From NCBI RefSeq assembly GCF_900109525.1, contig NZ_FOAN01000002.1:764378-828377 (forward strand): a DNA stretch of 64,000 nt, read 5' to 3'. The translations under genes and the position numbers were made by a program. The stretch's first letter is position 1; each line of letters begins with the position of its first letter. This document shows positions 26,417 through 34,706 of this stretch, piece after piece. The notes under the pieces are model-generated. The model was not told where the DNA came from and ran no database searches. It was given only the letters and a program-made list of their open reading frames with translations. The stretch is from Allobosea lupini. GTDB lineage: Bacteria; Pseudomonadota; Alphaproteobacteria; Rhizobiales; Beijerinckiaceae.

Positions 26417-27973
26417 ATGAATGGCGCCGACCGCCTGTGCGACACGCTGCTGGTCAACGATGTCGATGTCTGCTTCGCCAATCCCGGCACGTCCGAAATG
26501 CATTTCGTCGCGGCGCTCGACCGCAAGCCGCAGATGCGCTGCGTGCTCGGCCTGTTCGAGGGCGTCGTCACCGGCGCGGCCGACGGCTATGCCCGCATGG
26601 CCGACAAGCCGGCGGCGACGCTGCTGCATTGCGGGCCGGGCATGGCGAACGCGCTCGCCAACATGCACAACGCCAGGCGCGCCTGGACCCCGATGATCAA
26701 CGTGGTCGGCGACCATGCGACCTACCATCTCCAGCACGATGCACCGTTGACCAGCGACATCGAGAGCCTCGCCCGGCCGATGTCGCAATTCGTGCGCCGC
26801 ATCGCCTCGCCTGAGGATGTCGGCCCGGCGATCGGCGAAGCCTATGCCGCCTCGCTGTCCTTGCCCGGCGTCACCACGGTAATCCTGCCGGCCGACTGCG
26901 CCTGGGGCAGCGTCGAGCCCGCGGAGCTGACGCGCACGCCGGTGCCGGCGCCCAGGCAGGTCGATGCGGCCCAGATCCGCGCGGTCGCCGGCCTGCTGCG
27001 CAAGCACGGCTCGCGCGCCGCGATCATGCTGACCGGCTCGGCGCTGCGCGAGGGGCCGATGGCGATGGCGGCGCGGGTCTGCGCTGCGACCGGCGCGCAG
27101 ATCTTCGCGCAGATGTCGAACGGGCGGATCGAGCGCGGCGCCGGCCGCGTCGCCATCCCGAAGGTGTTCTATCCGATCGACATGGCGCTGCAGCAGCTCA
27201 AGGACATCGACCTGCTCGTCCTGATCGGCGCCCAGGTGCCGGTCGGCTTCTTCGCCTATCCGGGCAAGCCCGGCCGGCTGGTGCACGAGAACTGCCAGGT
27301 CGAGCAACTGGCCGTGCCCGGGGACGACCTGCCGGGAACGATCGAGGCGCTGGCCGAGGAGCTCTCGGCGCGGGCGACGCCGCCGGCCTTCATCGCCACG
27401 CCGCAGGCAGCCGACGGCGCACTGCCGACCGGCACGCTCGACGCCGACAAGGTCTGCGCCATCGTCGCGCGGCTGCTGCCGGAGAACGCGATCATCTGCG
27501 ACGAGTCGGTCTCGTCGGGCCGCAGCTTCTACTTTGACTGCCACGGCGCGCCCCAGCACGACTACATCCAGCTCACCGGCGGCGCGATTGGCGAAGGCAT
27601 CCCGCTCGCGGTCGGGGCTGCCGTCGCCTGCCCGGACCGCAAGGTCATCGGCATGCAGGCCGACGGCTCCGGCATGTACACGGTCCAGGGCCTGTGGACG
27701 CAGGCGCGCGAGAACCTCGACGTCGTCACCGTCGTCTTCGCCAACCGGACCTATGCGATCCTGCACGGCGAGATGCGCAATGTCGGCGTCAACGATTTCG
27801 GCCGCAACGCCAAGTTGATGCTCAATCTCGACGAGCCGGCACTGGACTGGGTGTCTATGGCCAAGGGCATGGGCGTCGAGGCCGGCCGCGCCACGACGGC
27901 GGAGGAGTTCACCAAGCTGTTCAAGGGCGCGCTCAGCCGCAAGGGGCCGTTCCTGATCGAGGCGGTGATCTGA
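26417..27973 (+). CDS. Acetolactate synthase large-subunit-like ThDP enzyme
   Basis: Thiamine-diphosphate-dependent enzyme of 518 aa with the three-domain layout of acetolactate synthase and benzoylformate decarboxylase. The conserved N-terminal glutamate is E48 in FEGVVTGAADGYARM, the middle domain binds an ADP-like cofactor, and the ThDP/Mg site is ADGSGMYTVQGLWTQ followed by FANRTY. It is shorter than biosynthetic IlvB (about 570) and has no ilvN regulatory subunit next to it, so it is probably a catabolic or decarboxylating paralogue. The ATG at 26417 is preceded by AGAGG. It is monocistronic. Confidence 0.85.
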   Translation: MNGADRLCDTLLVNDVDVCFANPGTSEMHFVAALDRKPQMRCVLGLFEGVVTGAADGYARMADKPAATLLHCGPGMANALANMHNARRAWTPMINVVGDHATYHLQHDAPLTSDIESLARPMSQFVRRIASPEDVGPAIGEAYAASLSLPGVTTVILPADCAWGSVEPAELTRTPVPAPRQVDAAQIRAVAGLLRKHGSRAAIMLTGSALREGPMAMAARVCAATGAQIFAQMSNGRIERGAGRVAIPKVFYPIDMALQQLKDIDLLVLIGAQVPVGFFAYPGKPGRLVHENCQVEQLAVPGDDLPGTIEALAEELSARATPPAFIATPQAADGALPTGTLDADKVCAIVARLLPENAIICDESVSSGRSFYFDCHGAPQHDYIQLTGGAIGEGIPLAVGAAVACPDRKVIGMQADGSGMYTVQGLWTQARENLDVVTVVFANRTYAILHGEMRNVGVNDFGRNAKLMLNLDEPALDWVSMAKGMGVEAGRATTAEEFTKLFKGALSRKGPFLIEAVI

Positions 27974-28049
27974 GGCTCTGTAACCAGATACGCGGGCATG
28001 GCGAATTCAGGCGTCGATACTTATCTGGGCAGCAGCAAGGAGGTTTGAC

Positions 28050-28556
28050 ATGACGGAACGAGCTGTACTCGCAGGCGGTTGCTTCTGGGGCATGCAGGAC
28101 CTGATCCGCAAGCTCCCCGGCGTCGAGAGCACCCGGGTCGGCTATACCGGCGGCGACGTGAAGAACGCGACCTATCGCAATCACGGGACCCATGCCGAGG
28201 GCATCGAGATCATCTTCGATCCCGCCAGGATCGGTTATCGGCAACTGGTCGAGTTCTTCTTCCAGATCCACGACCCGACCACGCTGAACCGCCAGGGCAA
28301 CGACCTCGGCACCAGCTATCGCTCGGGCATCTATTATGTCGACGACACCCAGAAGAAGATCGCCGAGGAGGTGATCGCCGAGGTGAATGCGTCGGGCCGC
28401 TGGCCGGGCCGCGTGACCACCGAGGTGAAGCCCGCAGGCGACTTCTGGGAGGCCGAGCCGGAGCACCAGGATTATCTGGAGCGCTACCCGGCCGGCTATA
28501 CCTGCCACTGGGTCCGCCCGGACTGGGTGCTGCCGCGGCGCGAGGCGGCGGAGTAG
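28050..28556 (+). CDS. msrA: Peptide-methionine (S)-S-oxide reductase
   Basis: Repairs oxidised methionine in proteins using thioredoxin-supplied electrons. The catalytic cysteine is C11 in GGCFWGMQD, and the rest has the family blocks [20 protein letters not shown] and [16 protein letters not shown]. The length of 168 aa is that of the compact single-domain MsrA, without an MsrB fusion or signal peptide, so it is cytoplasmic. AAGGAGG precedes the ATG by seven bases. A terminator-like hairpin follows about 60 bases after the stop. Confidence 0.95.
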   Translation: MTERAVLAGGCFWGMQDLIRKLPGVESTRVGYTGGDVKNATYRNHGTHAEGIEIIFDPARIGYRQLVEFFFQIHDPTTLNRQGNDLGTSYRSGIYYVDDTQKKIAEEVIAEVNASGRWPGRVTTEVKPAGDFWEAEPEHQDYLERYPAGYTCHWVRPDWVLPRREAAE

Positions 28557-28560
28557 TGAA

Positions 28561-28768
28561 GCCTTCTCCCCACGGGAGAGAAGGTGGCAGCGCGAAGCGC
28601 TGACGGATGAGGAAAGGGTCGCGTAGGCGGCCCTTTTTCGTTTCACCCAGTCAAAGCGCCGTCATCCCCCTGCCGGGACCTTCTCCCCGTGCATGTCGGA
28701 TATTTCCGACATGCACCATCCAGAGTGCCCATCTTGGGCAGGCCCGAGATGGGTGGGAGAAGGAAGCT
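28561..28768. repeat. Mosaic of palindromic repeats after msrA (family C and others)
   Basis: Several hairpins in 200 bp: CCTTCTCCCCACGGGAGAGAAGG would be the first (arms CCTTCTC / GAGAAGG), then GCGCGAAGCGC, an intrinsic terminator, a perfect 10-bp stem GCATGTCGGA / TCCGACATGC at 28691-28714, and CCATCTTGGGC / GCCCGAGATGG near 28727-28750. Outer arms CCTTCTCCCC and GGGAGAAGG bracket the second half, so a hairpin cassette appears inserted in a family C element. Confidence 0.6.
28615..28643 (+). terminator. Intrinsic terminator downstream of msrA
   Basis: Stem AGGGTCGC (28615-28622) pairs with GCGGCCCT (28627-28634, one G-T pair) around a GTAG loop, followed by TTTTTCGTTT. Confidence 0.7.
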
Positions 28769-29809
28769 CTACTTGAACCCACCCAAAAACGCATCGAGGC
28801 AATCGCCGATCGCCTCGATCGCGTAGCCACCCTCCTGCACCACCAGCGTCGGCAGTCCTAGCGCCTTCACCCGCTCGCCGATCGTGCCGAAATCAGCTGC
28901 TTCCAGCTTGAGCACGCCGATCGGGTCATGCTTGTGGGCGTCGTAGCCGAGCGCGATCACCAGGGCTTCCGCACCGAACTCGCGGATGGCGCGGCCGGCA
29001 CGGTCGACCGCCGCTTCCATCTCGGCGCCGCCGGCACCATGGGCGAGCGGCAAATTGAGGTTGAAGCCCTCGCCCGGTCCGTTCCCGCGCTCGTCGGCAT
29101 AGCCGGTGAAGAAGGGGTAATAATCCGCCGGATCGGCATGGACCGAGATCGTCAGCACGTCGTCGCGGCGATAGAATATCTGCTGGGTGCCGTCGCCGTG
29201 ATGGGCATCGACATCGAGGATCGCGACCTTGCCGAATTTGCTGCGCAGGCGCTGCGCGGCGATCGCGCTGTTGTTGAGATAGCAGAAGCCGGTGGCGCGG
29301 TCGGCGCGGGCATGATGGCCCGAGGGACGGCAGAGCGAATAGACGGCGCGCTCACCGGCAATGACTGCATCGGCGCCGGAGACCGCGGTCTCGGCCGAGC
29401 GCAGGGTCGAGAGCCAGCAATGCTCGCCGACCGGCACCGAGAGATCGCCGAGATACCAGCCGAGCTGGCCCATGATCCCGGTCGGCCGGCAAGGCGGGCG
29501 AACATCCTCGTCGGTGCGGCCGCTCCAATAAGGGAAGGTATTGGGCCAGGCCTCCGGCCCGTGCTCGGGCAGAGCGAGCCAGCGCTGCCAGAGTCCCTCC
29601 AGAAAGCGGACGAAGCCTTCGTCATGAACCGCAAGGATCGGCGCCGTGCCATGCTCGGCCGGGCGCTCGGGCGTGACGCCGTGCTTGGCGAGCGCGCCCA
29701 GCAGCCGTTCGGTCCGTTCCGGCAGGTCCTTCGGCGCGACGATTCTTCCGAAGCGCATATATTGCTGCGGATCGTGCTTGGACTGGTCGGGATGATAGAA
29801 GGCGCGCAT
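28769..29809 (-). CDS. Histone-deacetylase-fold amidohydrolase (acetylpolyamine amidohydrolase-like)
   Basis: Zinc-dependent deacetylase of the HDAC/AcuC/AphA superfamily, 346 aa. Active-site His pair is in RPSGHHARAD (165-166), zinc ligands are D201 and H203 in DVDAHHGDGT and D290 in GYDAHKHDP. The long insert with DEDVRPPCRPTGIMGQLGWY and the start MRAFYHPDQSKHDPQQYM fit bacterial acetylpolyamine amidohydrolases, which deacetylate acetylputrescine or acetylspermidine. It stands alone between msrA repeats and the GGDEF-EAL gene. Substrate assignment to polyamines is by family resemblance only. Confidence 0.88.
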   Translation of the reverse strand: MRAFYHPDQSKHDPQQYMRFGRIVAPKDLPERTERLLGALAKHGVTPERPAEHGTAPILAVHDEGFVRFLEGLWQRWLALPEHGPEAWPNTFPYWSGRTDEDVRPPCRPTGIMGQLGWYLGDLSVPVGEHCWLSTLRSAETAVSGADAVIAGERAVYSLCRPSGHHARADRATGFCYLNNSAIAAQRLRSKFGKVAILDVDAHHGDGTQQIFYRRDDVLTISVHADPADYYPFFTGYADERGNGPGEGFNLNLPLAHGAGGAEMEAAVDRAGRAIREFGAEALVIALGYDAHKHDPIGVLKLEAADFGTIGERVKALGLPTLVVQEGGYAIEAIGDCLDAFLGGFK

Positions 29810-29880
29810 GCAGGGCTCTCGGCATCGACATTGAGAGCGGCATAGCGCCACGAAAATTGTGCTGCGACCAGTGCGCCGGA

Positions 29881-32199
29881 TCAGGCGGCGGCACTATCCC
29901 CGTGCATGGCGTCGCCCTTGGGCAGCAGGTCCGGCAGTTGCAGCAACCAGGGCACGCGGCCGGCCGGAGCAGGCCTGGCGTAACGATAGCCCTGGGCGAA
30001 GCGGCAGCCTTGATCCTTGAGGAAAGCCTCCTGCTCGGCTGTCTCGACACCCTCTGCGATGACATCGAGACGCAGATCGTCTGCGAGCCGGAGCAGCGCC
30101 CGCACGATCGCCGCATCGCCGCCGTTCTCGGTGACGTGACTGACGAAGCCGCGATCGATCTTGAGCGCATCGACCTGGAAGCGCTTGAGATGGGTGAGCG
30201 AGGCGTAGCCGGTGCCGAAATCGTCGAGCGCGACGCGCAGGCCCGCAGCGCGCAGGGTCTTCAGCGTGCGCTCGGCCTCGTCGGCATTGCGGGTGAGCAG
30301 CACGGTCTCGGTGACCTCGACGCCGAAATGGCTGGCCGGCACGCCGGCTGCGGCAAGCTGGCCGAGCAGGCGCTCCGGCAGCGCCGGGTCGCGGAAGACG
30401 CTGGCCGCGAGGTTGACGCAGACATGGCCGACATCGAGCCCGGCATCGAGCCAGCGGCGCAGATCGCTCACCACGGCCGCGATGATCGCGTCGCTGATCC
30501 CGTTGGCGATCTCGGGATCCTGGAAGCCTTCCTGGAAGGCGGCGGCCGGGATGATCCCGCGCTCGGAATGACGCCAGCGCGCCAGAGCCTCGAAGCCGGC
30601 GATCCGGCCGGTGTCGACCGCGACCTGCGGCTGGTAGTAAGGCAGAATCCGCTCGTCCTTCAGCGCGCCGGCCAGCCCCTGGCAGACCGCGACGCGGCGC
30701 GCCATCGCCGCCCGCATCGCCGGCTCGTAGACGATCGCCATGTTGCGGCCGTTCGCCTTGGCCCGGTAGAGCGCGAGATCGGCGTCCTTCATCAATTCGA
30801 CGCCATCGCGATCATGCTCGGGCGCGAGCGCAATGCCAAGGCTCGCCCGCGTCGCGATCATCTGGCCGGCATGCTCGCAGGGCTGGCGCAGGACCTCGAT
30901 CAGCGCCTCGCCTCGCACCAACGCCTCGAACCCTGTCAACCGCTGCGTCGAGAGCACGACGAACTCGTCGCCGCCGAGCCGAGCGACCAACTCGTCCGGG
31001 CCGATCGCGGCGGCGAGCCGCTTCGCCGCTTCGATCAGCAGCGCGTCGCCGGCGTCATGGCCGAGCGTGTCGTTGATCGACTTGAAATCGTCGAGATCGA
31101 TCAGGAAGAGCGCGACCGCCCCGCCCTTGCTCGCCATCCGCGCCAGGGCCTGCTGCATCCGCTCGTGGAACAGCAGACGATTGGGCAGGCCGGTCAGAGC
31201 GTCATGAGTCGCCTGGCGGCGGGTGCGGGCCTCGGCCGCCTTGCGATCGGTGATGTCGACGATCCCCGCGACGACGGCCGGGTTCTCGCCGATCGGCAAC
31301 GTCGTAGCGGTGATCAGCACGTCGCGGACGGCGCCGCTGCCATCGCGGACCTGCGCCTCATGGCCCTCGATCTGATCGTGGTCTTTGAGCAGGCGCGCGA
31401 TGACGCGGCGATTGCCGCCATCGAGCAGGACATCCTGGACCTGCGCCTGCGTGACCGCGTCGCCGAAATAGCGCTTGGCTGCATCGTTGCCGCGCAGGAA
31501 GCGGCCCTCGCCCCGCGAGGTGACGACGAGCGGGATCGGCACAGCCATGAAGATGCGCTCGATCATCGCCTGGCTGGCGCCGAGCTCGTCCTTGGCCTGG
31601 CGCTCGGCCTGCGTCGCCGCCCATTCGAGTCGGCGCAGCCGGTTGCCGTGGACGACGACCAGCCCGAGCGCGAAGTTGAGCATGACGAGGACCAGGATCA
31701 GGCCGGGCAGCGTCGAGGGCAGCGGCCCGTTACCGAGATAGCCTGCGAGCATGAGAGCGCTGCAGCCGCCCCCCAGGACAAGCGTCCAGCGGAAGGCCGT
31801 CGGCGCGACCAGATAGAAGATCGAAGGCAGCATCAGCACGACGAAGAGGGCTAGATCGCTGCGCGACGACACCAGCAGCGCGACCATCAGCGCGGTCGAG
31901 ACCTCCCAGCCGATCAGCACGCCTTGCGCCTGCGAGATGCGTGCCGCCTTGCGAACCAGCGCGAAGCAGAGCAGCGAGACGAAGACGACCGCGAGCCGCG
32001 CCGGCACGGCGACGAAGAAATGCGGTGTGCCGTGGAAGCGCCAGTCGCTGGCGAGGAAGAGCGTGTTGAGGACCGCCGAGATCAGGAAGATCAGCCGGCA
32101 TTGCCGCAGCGTCTCGCCGAAGCGCGCATCGCGGAACGCCGCCTCGCGGACGGAATCCCGGAACTCGCCACCAAATCGAAACAGGCCGTCGCGTGTCAT
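29881..32199 (-). CDS. Membrane GGDEF-EAL cyclic-di-GMP turnover protein
   Basis: Predicted bifunctional diguanylate cyclase / phosphodiesterase of 772 aa. Six or so membrane helices occupy residues 36-190, followed by a PAS-like domain (about 210-320), a GGDEF domain with intact GGDEF (409-413), and an EAL domain with intact EAL (537-539), an active-site Asn in CVNLAAS, ETVLL and DDFGTG motifs. I see no RxxD inhibitory site just before GGDEF. Such proteins set cyclic-di-GMP and so the switch between motility and biofilm. An earlier TTG start is possible but ATG 32199 gives a natural N-terminus. The nearest gene is a TetR regulator 60 bases upstream. Confidence 0.92.
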   Translation of the reverse strand: MTRDGLFRFGGEFRDSVREAAFRDARFGETLRQCRLIFLISAVLNTLFLASDWRFHGTPHFFVAVPARLAVVFVSLLCFALVRKAARISQAQGVLIGWEVSTALMVALLVSSRSDLALFVVLMLPSIFYLVAPTAFRWTLVLGGGCSALMLAGYLGNGPLPSTLPGLILVLVMLNFALGLVVVHGNRLRRLEWAATQAERQAKDELGASQAMIERIFMAVPIPLVVTSRGEGRFLRGNDAAKRYFGDAVTQAQVQDVLLDGGNRRVIARLLKDHDQIEGHEAQVRDGSGAVRDVLITATTLPIGENPAVVAGIVDITDRKAAEARTRRQATHDALTGLPNRLLFHERMQQALARMASKGGAVALFLIDLDDFKSINDTLGHDAGDALLIEAAKRLAAAIGPDELVARLGGDEFVVLSTQRLTGFEALVRGEALIEVLRQPCEHAGQMIATRASLGIALAPEHDRDGVELMKDADLALYRAKANGRNMAIVYEPAMRAAMARRVAVCQGLAGALKDERILPYYQPQVAVDTGRIAGFEALARWRHSERGIIPAAAFQEGFQDPEIANGISDAIIAAVVSDLRRWLDAGLDVGHVCVNLAASVFRDPALPERLLGQLAAAGVPASHFGVEVTETVLLTRNADEAERTLKTLRAAGLRVALDDFGTGYASLTHLKRFQVDALKIDRGFVSHVTENGGDAAIVRALLRLADDLRLDVIAEGVETAEQEAFLKDQGCRFAQGYRYARPAPAGRVPWLLQLPDLLPKGDAMHGDSAAA

Positions 32200-32258
32200 G
32201 CCGTACACTCGTTCGGCAGCGGTCAAGGCCAGGTTAAAGCGAACCGGCGATCAGCATC

Positions 32259-32858
32259 CTAAGGCGCGACGAGCGCGGCGAGCTCGCCGGCAAGTTGTGC
32301 GATGTCGAAACGCCCCTCGCGATACCAATCGACCGAGCCGTTCATCGCCCCGAGCAGGAAAAGCCGCAGCCGTTCCGGTGCGATGCCGGGCGCGAGGACA
32401 CCAGCACCGGCAAGCTCTTCGATCAGCGCCCGCCAGAGATCGTCATAGGCGCGGCGGATGCCCCGCACGCTCTCCGGCGTCGGATTATCGCCGAAGCTGA
32501 AGACCTTGATGCTGGCGCAGGTGTAGTCGGAATGGCCGTGCAGGGCGGCGAGATGCGCCGCGATCGCCGCTTCGAGCCGGCGGCGCATATCGGCCTTGCC
32601 GGTCGCGTCCAGGGCGGCGCGCACAGCGTCATGGACGAAGCCGACACCGTCATTGACCACCGCCTCGACGATCTCCTCCTTCGAACGGAAATGATGATAG
32701 AGGCTGGCCTTTCGGATCCCGACCGCCTCGGCGATCTCGCGCAGGCTGGTCTGGTGGTAGCCATTGCTGCGCAGGAGGCGCGCCGCATGGTCGAGGATCA
32801 GGCGGCGCGCGCCGCCTTCGAGCACTGCCCGTTCGGCGCGTCCGGTCACGACCGTCAC
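32259..32858 (-). CDS. TetR-family regulator
   Basis: Transcriptional repressor of 199 aa. The N-terminal helix-turn-helix spans about residues 15-60, with AARLLRSNGYHQTSLREIAE and VGIRKASLYHHFRSKEEIV, and the rest is a helical ligand-binding domain. I prefer GTG at 32858, which overlaps the stop of the acyl-CoA dehydrogenase gene (GTGA), to an ATG far upstream in another gene. The pairing with an acyl-CoA dehydrogenase suggests it senses an acyl-CoA or fatty acid. A 20-bp inverted repeat upstream of the dehydrogenase is the likely operator. Confidence 0.88.
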   Translation of the reverse strand: MTVVTGRAERAVLEGGARRLILDHAARLLRSNGYHQTSLREIAEAVGIRKASLYHHFRSKEEIVEAVVNDGVGFVHDAVRAALDATGKADMRRRLEAAIAAHLAALHGHSDYTCASIKVFSFGDNPTPESVRGIRRAYDDLWRALIEELAGAGVLAPGIAPERLRLFLLGAMNGSVDWYREGRFDIAQLAGELAALVAP

Positions 32859-34060
32859 AGCCGCTTCGCCACCTCTTCGAGCATGACCTCGGTGGCGCCG
32901 CCACCGATCGCCTGGACGCGCGCGTCGCGGGCCATGCGCTCGATCGCGCTCTCGCGCATGAAGCCCATGCCGCCATGAAACTGGACGCAGGCGTACATGA
33001 CCTCGTTGACCAGCTCGCCGCAATAAGCCTTGACCATCGAGACCTCGCGCGTCGCATCGAAGCCCTTGGCGTCGAGCCAGGCGGCGTGATGGACGAGCTG
33101 GCGCCCGGCCTCGACCTTGCCTGCCAGCATGGCGAGCTTCTGGCGGATCGCCTGCTTGTCCCAGAGCGGCGCGCCGAAGGCGGTGCGGGTGCGAACATAG
33201 TCAACCGTCAGTTCGATCGCGGCCTGCGCCTCGCCCATCGCCATGGCGCCGATCACGGTGCGCTCGTTCTGGAAATTGCGCATGATCGCGTAGAAGCCGC
33301 GCCCCTCGCCGCCGAGCAGGTTCTCCGCCGGAATCCGGCAATCCTCGAAGACCAACTCGGCCGTGTCGGAGGAGCGCCAGCCATGCTTGTCGAGAGCGCG
33401 GCTGACGCGGAAGCCGGGCGTGCCCTTCTCGATCAGGAACATCGAGACCGACTGCGAGGGCCTGGCCGATGCATCGGTCTTGGCGGCGACGCAGTAGAGA
33501 TCGGCATGGACGCCGTTGGTGATGAACATCTTGGCGCCGTTCAGCACGTAGGAATCGCCGTCGCGCCGCGCCGTGGTGCGGATGCCCTTCACGTCGGAGC
33601 CGGCGTCGGGCTCGGTGACGGCGATGGCGCAGATCACCTTGCCGGCGACGATATCGGGCATCCAGCGGTCGCGCTGCGCCTTGCTGCCGGCATTGAAGAC
33701 ATGGACCGAGGCCATGTCGGTATGGACGAGCGCGGTGATGGCGAAGCCCGAGAAGGTCGAGCGGCCGAGCTCCTCGGCAAGCACCACGGTCGCGAGCGTG
33801 TCGAGCTCGGAGCCGCCATACTCGGCGGGATAGCGGATGCCGAGGAAGCCGAGCTCGCCCATGCGGGCCAGCACCTGGCGCGGCACCATGCCGGCCTCTT
33901 CCCAGGCGAGCCCGTGCGGCTTGACCTCGTTCGTGACGAAGCGGCGCAACTGATCGCGCAGCGCCTCGTGCTCCTCGCCGAAATAGGGCGAGCGGAGCGT
34001 TCCACCGCCGACCGTATCGAAACCGTCCATCGCCGCCATCATGCTCCGCTGTTCCTGCAT
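32855..34060 (-). CDS. Acyl-CoA dehydrogenase
   Basis: FAD-dependent dehydrogenase introducing a trans-2 double bond into an acyl-CoA, with electrons passed to ETF. The protein of 401 aa has the N-terminal helical domain, middle beta domain with AITALVHTDMASVHV and AVTEPDAGSDVKGIRTTA, and C-terminal domain with FQNERTVIGAMAMGEAQ and QFHGGMGFMRESAIER. Sequence of the last block suggests a short or branched-chain-type enzyme, but chain length cannot be fixed. Start codons at 34060, 34042 and 34039 are all possible; the operator lies so close to 34060 that a later start is likely. It is first in an operon with the TetR gene. Confidence 0.92.
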   Translation of the reverse strand: MQEQRSMMAAMDGFDTVGGGTLRSPYFGEEHEALRDQLRRFVTNEVKPHGLAWEEAGMVPRQVLARMGELGFLGIRYPAEYGGSELDTLATVVLAEELGRSTFSGFAITALVHTDMASVHVFNAGSKAQRDRWMPDIVAGKVICAIAVTEPDAGSDVKGIRTTARRDGDSYVLNGAKMFITNGVHADLYCVAAKTDASARPSQSVSMFLIEKGTPGFRVSRALDKHGWRSSDTAELVFEDCRIPAENLLGGEGRGFYAIMRNFQNERTVIGAMAMGEAQAAIELTVDYVRTRTAFGAPLWDKQAIRQKLAMLAGKVEAGRQLVHHAAWLDAKGFDATREVSMVKAYCGELVNEVMYACVQFHGGMGFMRESAIERMARDARVQAIGGGATEVMLEEVAKRL

Positions 34061-34068
34061 GAGCCTAA

Positions 34069-34088
34069 CCTACCGACTGGCAGGTAGG
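34069..34088. promoter_or_regulatory. Probable TetR operator
   Basis: CCTACCGACTGGCAGGTAGG, with outer arms CCTACC and GGTAGG, lies immediately before the acyl-CoA dehydrogenase gene. TetR regulators of acyl-CoA dehydrogenase operons bind sites of this symmetry and size. Confidence 0.65.
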
Positions 34089-34110
34089 CAACTATCCGAA
34101 CTCGCACATG

Positions 34111-34136
34111 AAAAGAGGGGCTGCGAGGCCCCTCTT
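34111..34136 (-). terminator. Intrinsic terminator of the small secreted protein gene
   Basis: Stem AAGAGGGGC (34113-34121) pairs with GCCCCTCTT (34128-34136) and is followed on the minus strand by TTTTC. It is downstream of the 34177-34449 gene. Confidence 0.75.
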
Positions 34137-34176
34137 CCTCCATGCCGGTGCGATCCCCGGTCGTCACATCGCAGGA

Positions 34177-34449
34177 TCAGTTGCAGCCGCAGCCATGCCC
34201 GCCATTACCGATTCCGACGCCGCCACGGCCGACACTGACCTTGTTGCCGTTCAGGATGCCGTTGCCGCTCAGCACCGAGACATTGTTGAGGACCTTGACG
34301 TTGGAGACGGCGGTCGTGACCGAAGCAACCGACGCCACGACGTTGCCGAGGAGCCCGCCGCCGCGGCTGCCGGAGCCGCCATGACCGCCGGCGAAGGCGG
34401 GGCTGACCGAGAAGGCGGCGATCGAGGCAAGAACAAATGCGTATTTCAT
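34177..34449 (-). CDS. Small secreted Gly/Asn/Val-rich protein
   Basis: Unrecognised protein of 90 aa. A Sec signal peptide (MKYAFVLASIAAFSVSPAFA) is followed by a glycine-rich linker (GGHGGSGSRGGGLLGN), then a stretch in which Val alternates with Ser, Asn, Thr and Lys (VVASVASVTTAVSNVKV, NNVSVLSGNGILNGNKVSVG), and a Gly/His/Cys tail ending GHGCGCN. The composition recalls secreted beta-forming or surface-attached proteins, but no family is recognisable. GGGAGAG lies before the ATG at 34449, and an intrinsic terminator follows the stop, so it is a real monocistronic gene. It is divergent from an outer-membrane barrel gene across an AT-rich region. Confidence 0.75.
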   Translation of the reverse strand: MKYAFVLASIAAFSVSPAFAGGHGGSGSRGGGLLGNVVASVASVTTAVSNVKVLNNVSVLSGNGILNGNKVSVGRGGVGIGNGGHGCGCN

Positions 34450-34706
34450 CTTTCTCTCCCTGCACTCGCTTCGGGTGTCGAAGCGATATGCACGTTTTGG
34501 TTGTATTTTATCTTCGTCGCAACCTGAACACATTGTTAACCATACTTGCTAGCGTTAACCGCCGCGCGTCCGAATACGATCTGAAGCAACTCATAGTATG
34601 ACATATATTCTATTAGATCATTTCTTAGCTATACAGCCGACATATTGATAATATTAACTGACAATTAGGCATTATCACCTATCCTCGACTGAGAGAGGTG
34701 ATGTTC
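34450..34706. promoter_or_regulatory. AT-rich divergent regulatory region
   Basis: About 250 bases far richer in A and T than the surrounding genes, with many TA steps between 34590 and 34680. It separates the small secreted protein from the barrel gene and must carry both promoters. Such regions attract xenogeneic silencers of the H-NS or MucR/Ros type in alphaproteobacteria; no single operator is evident. Confidence 0.5.

Noticed and set aside
26396..27766. Minus-strand ORF of 456 codons opposite the acetolactate-synthase-like gene
   Set aside because: Shadow with no protein-like features.
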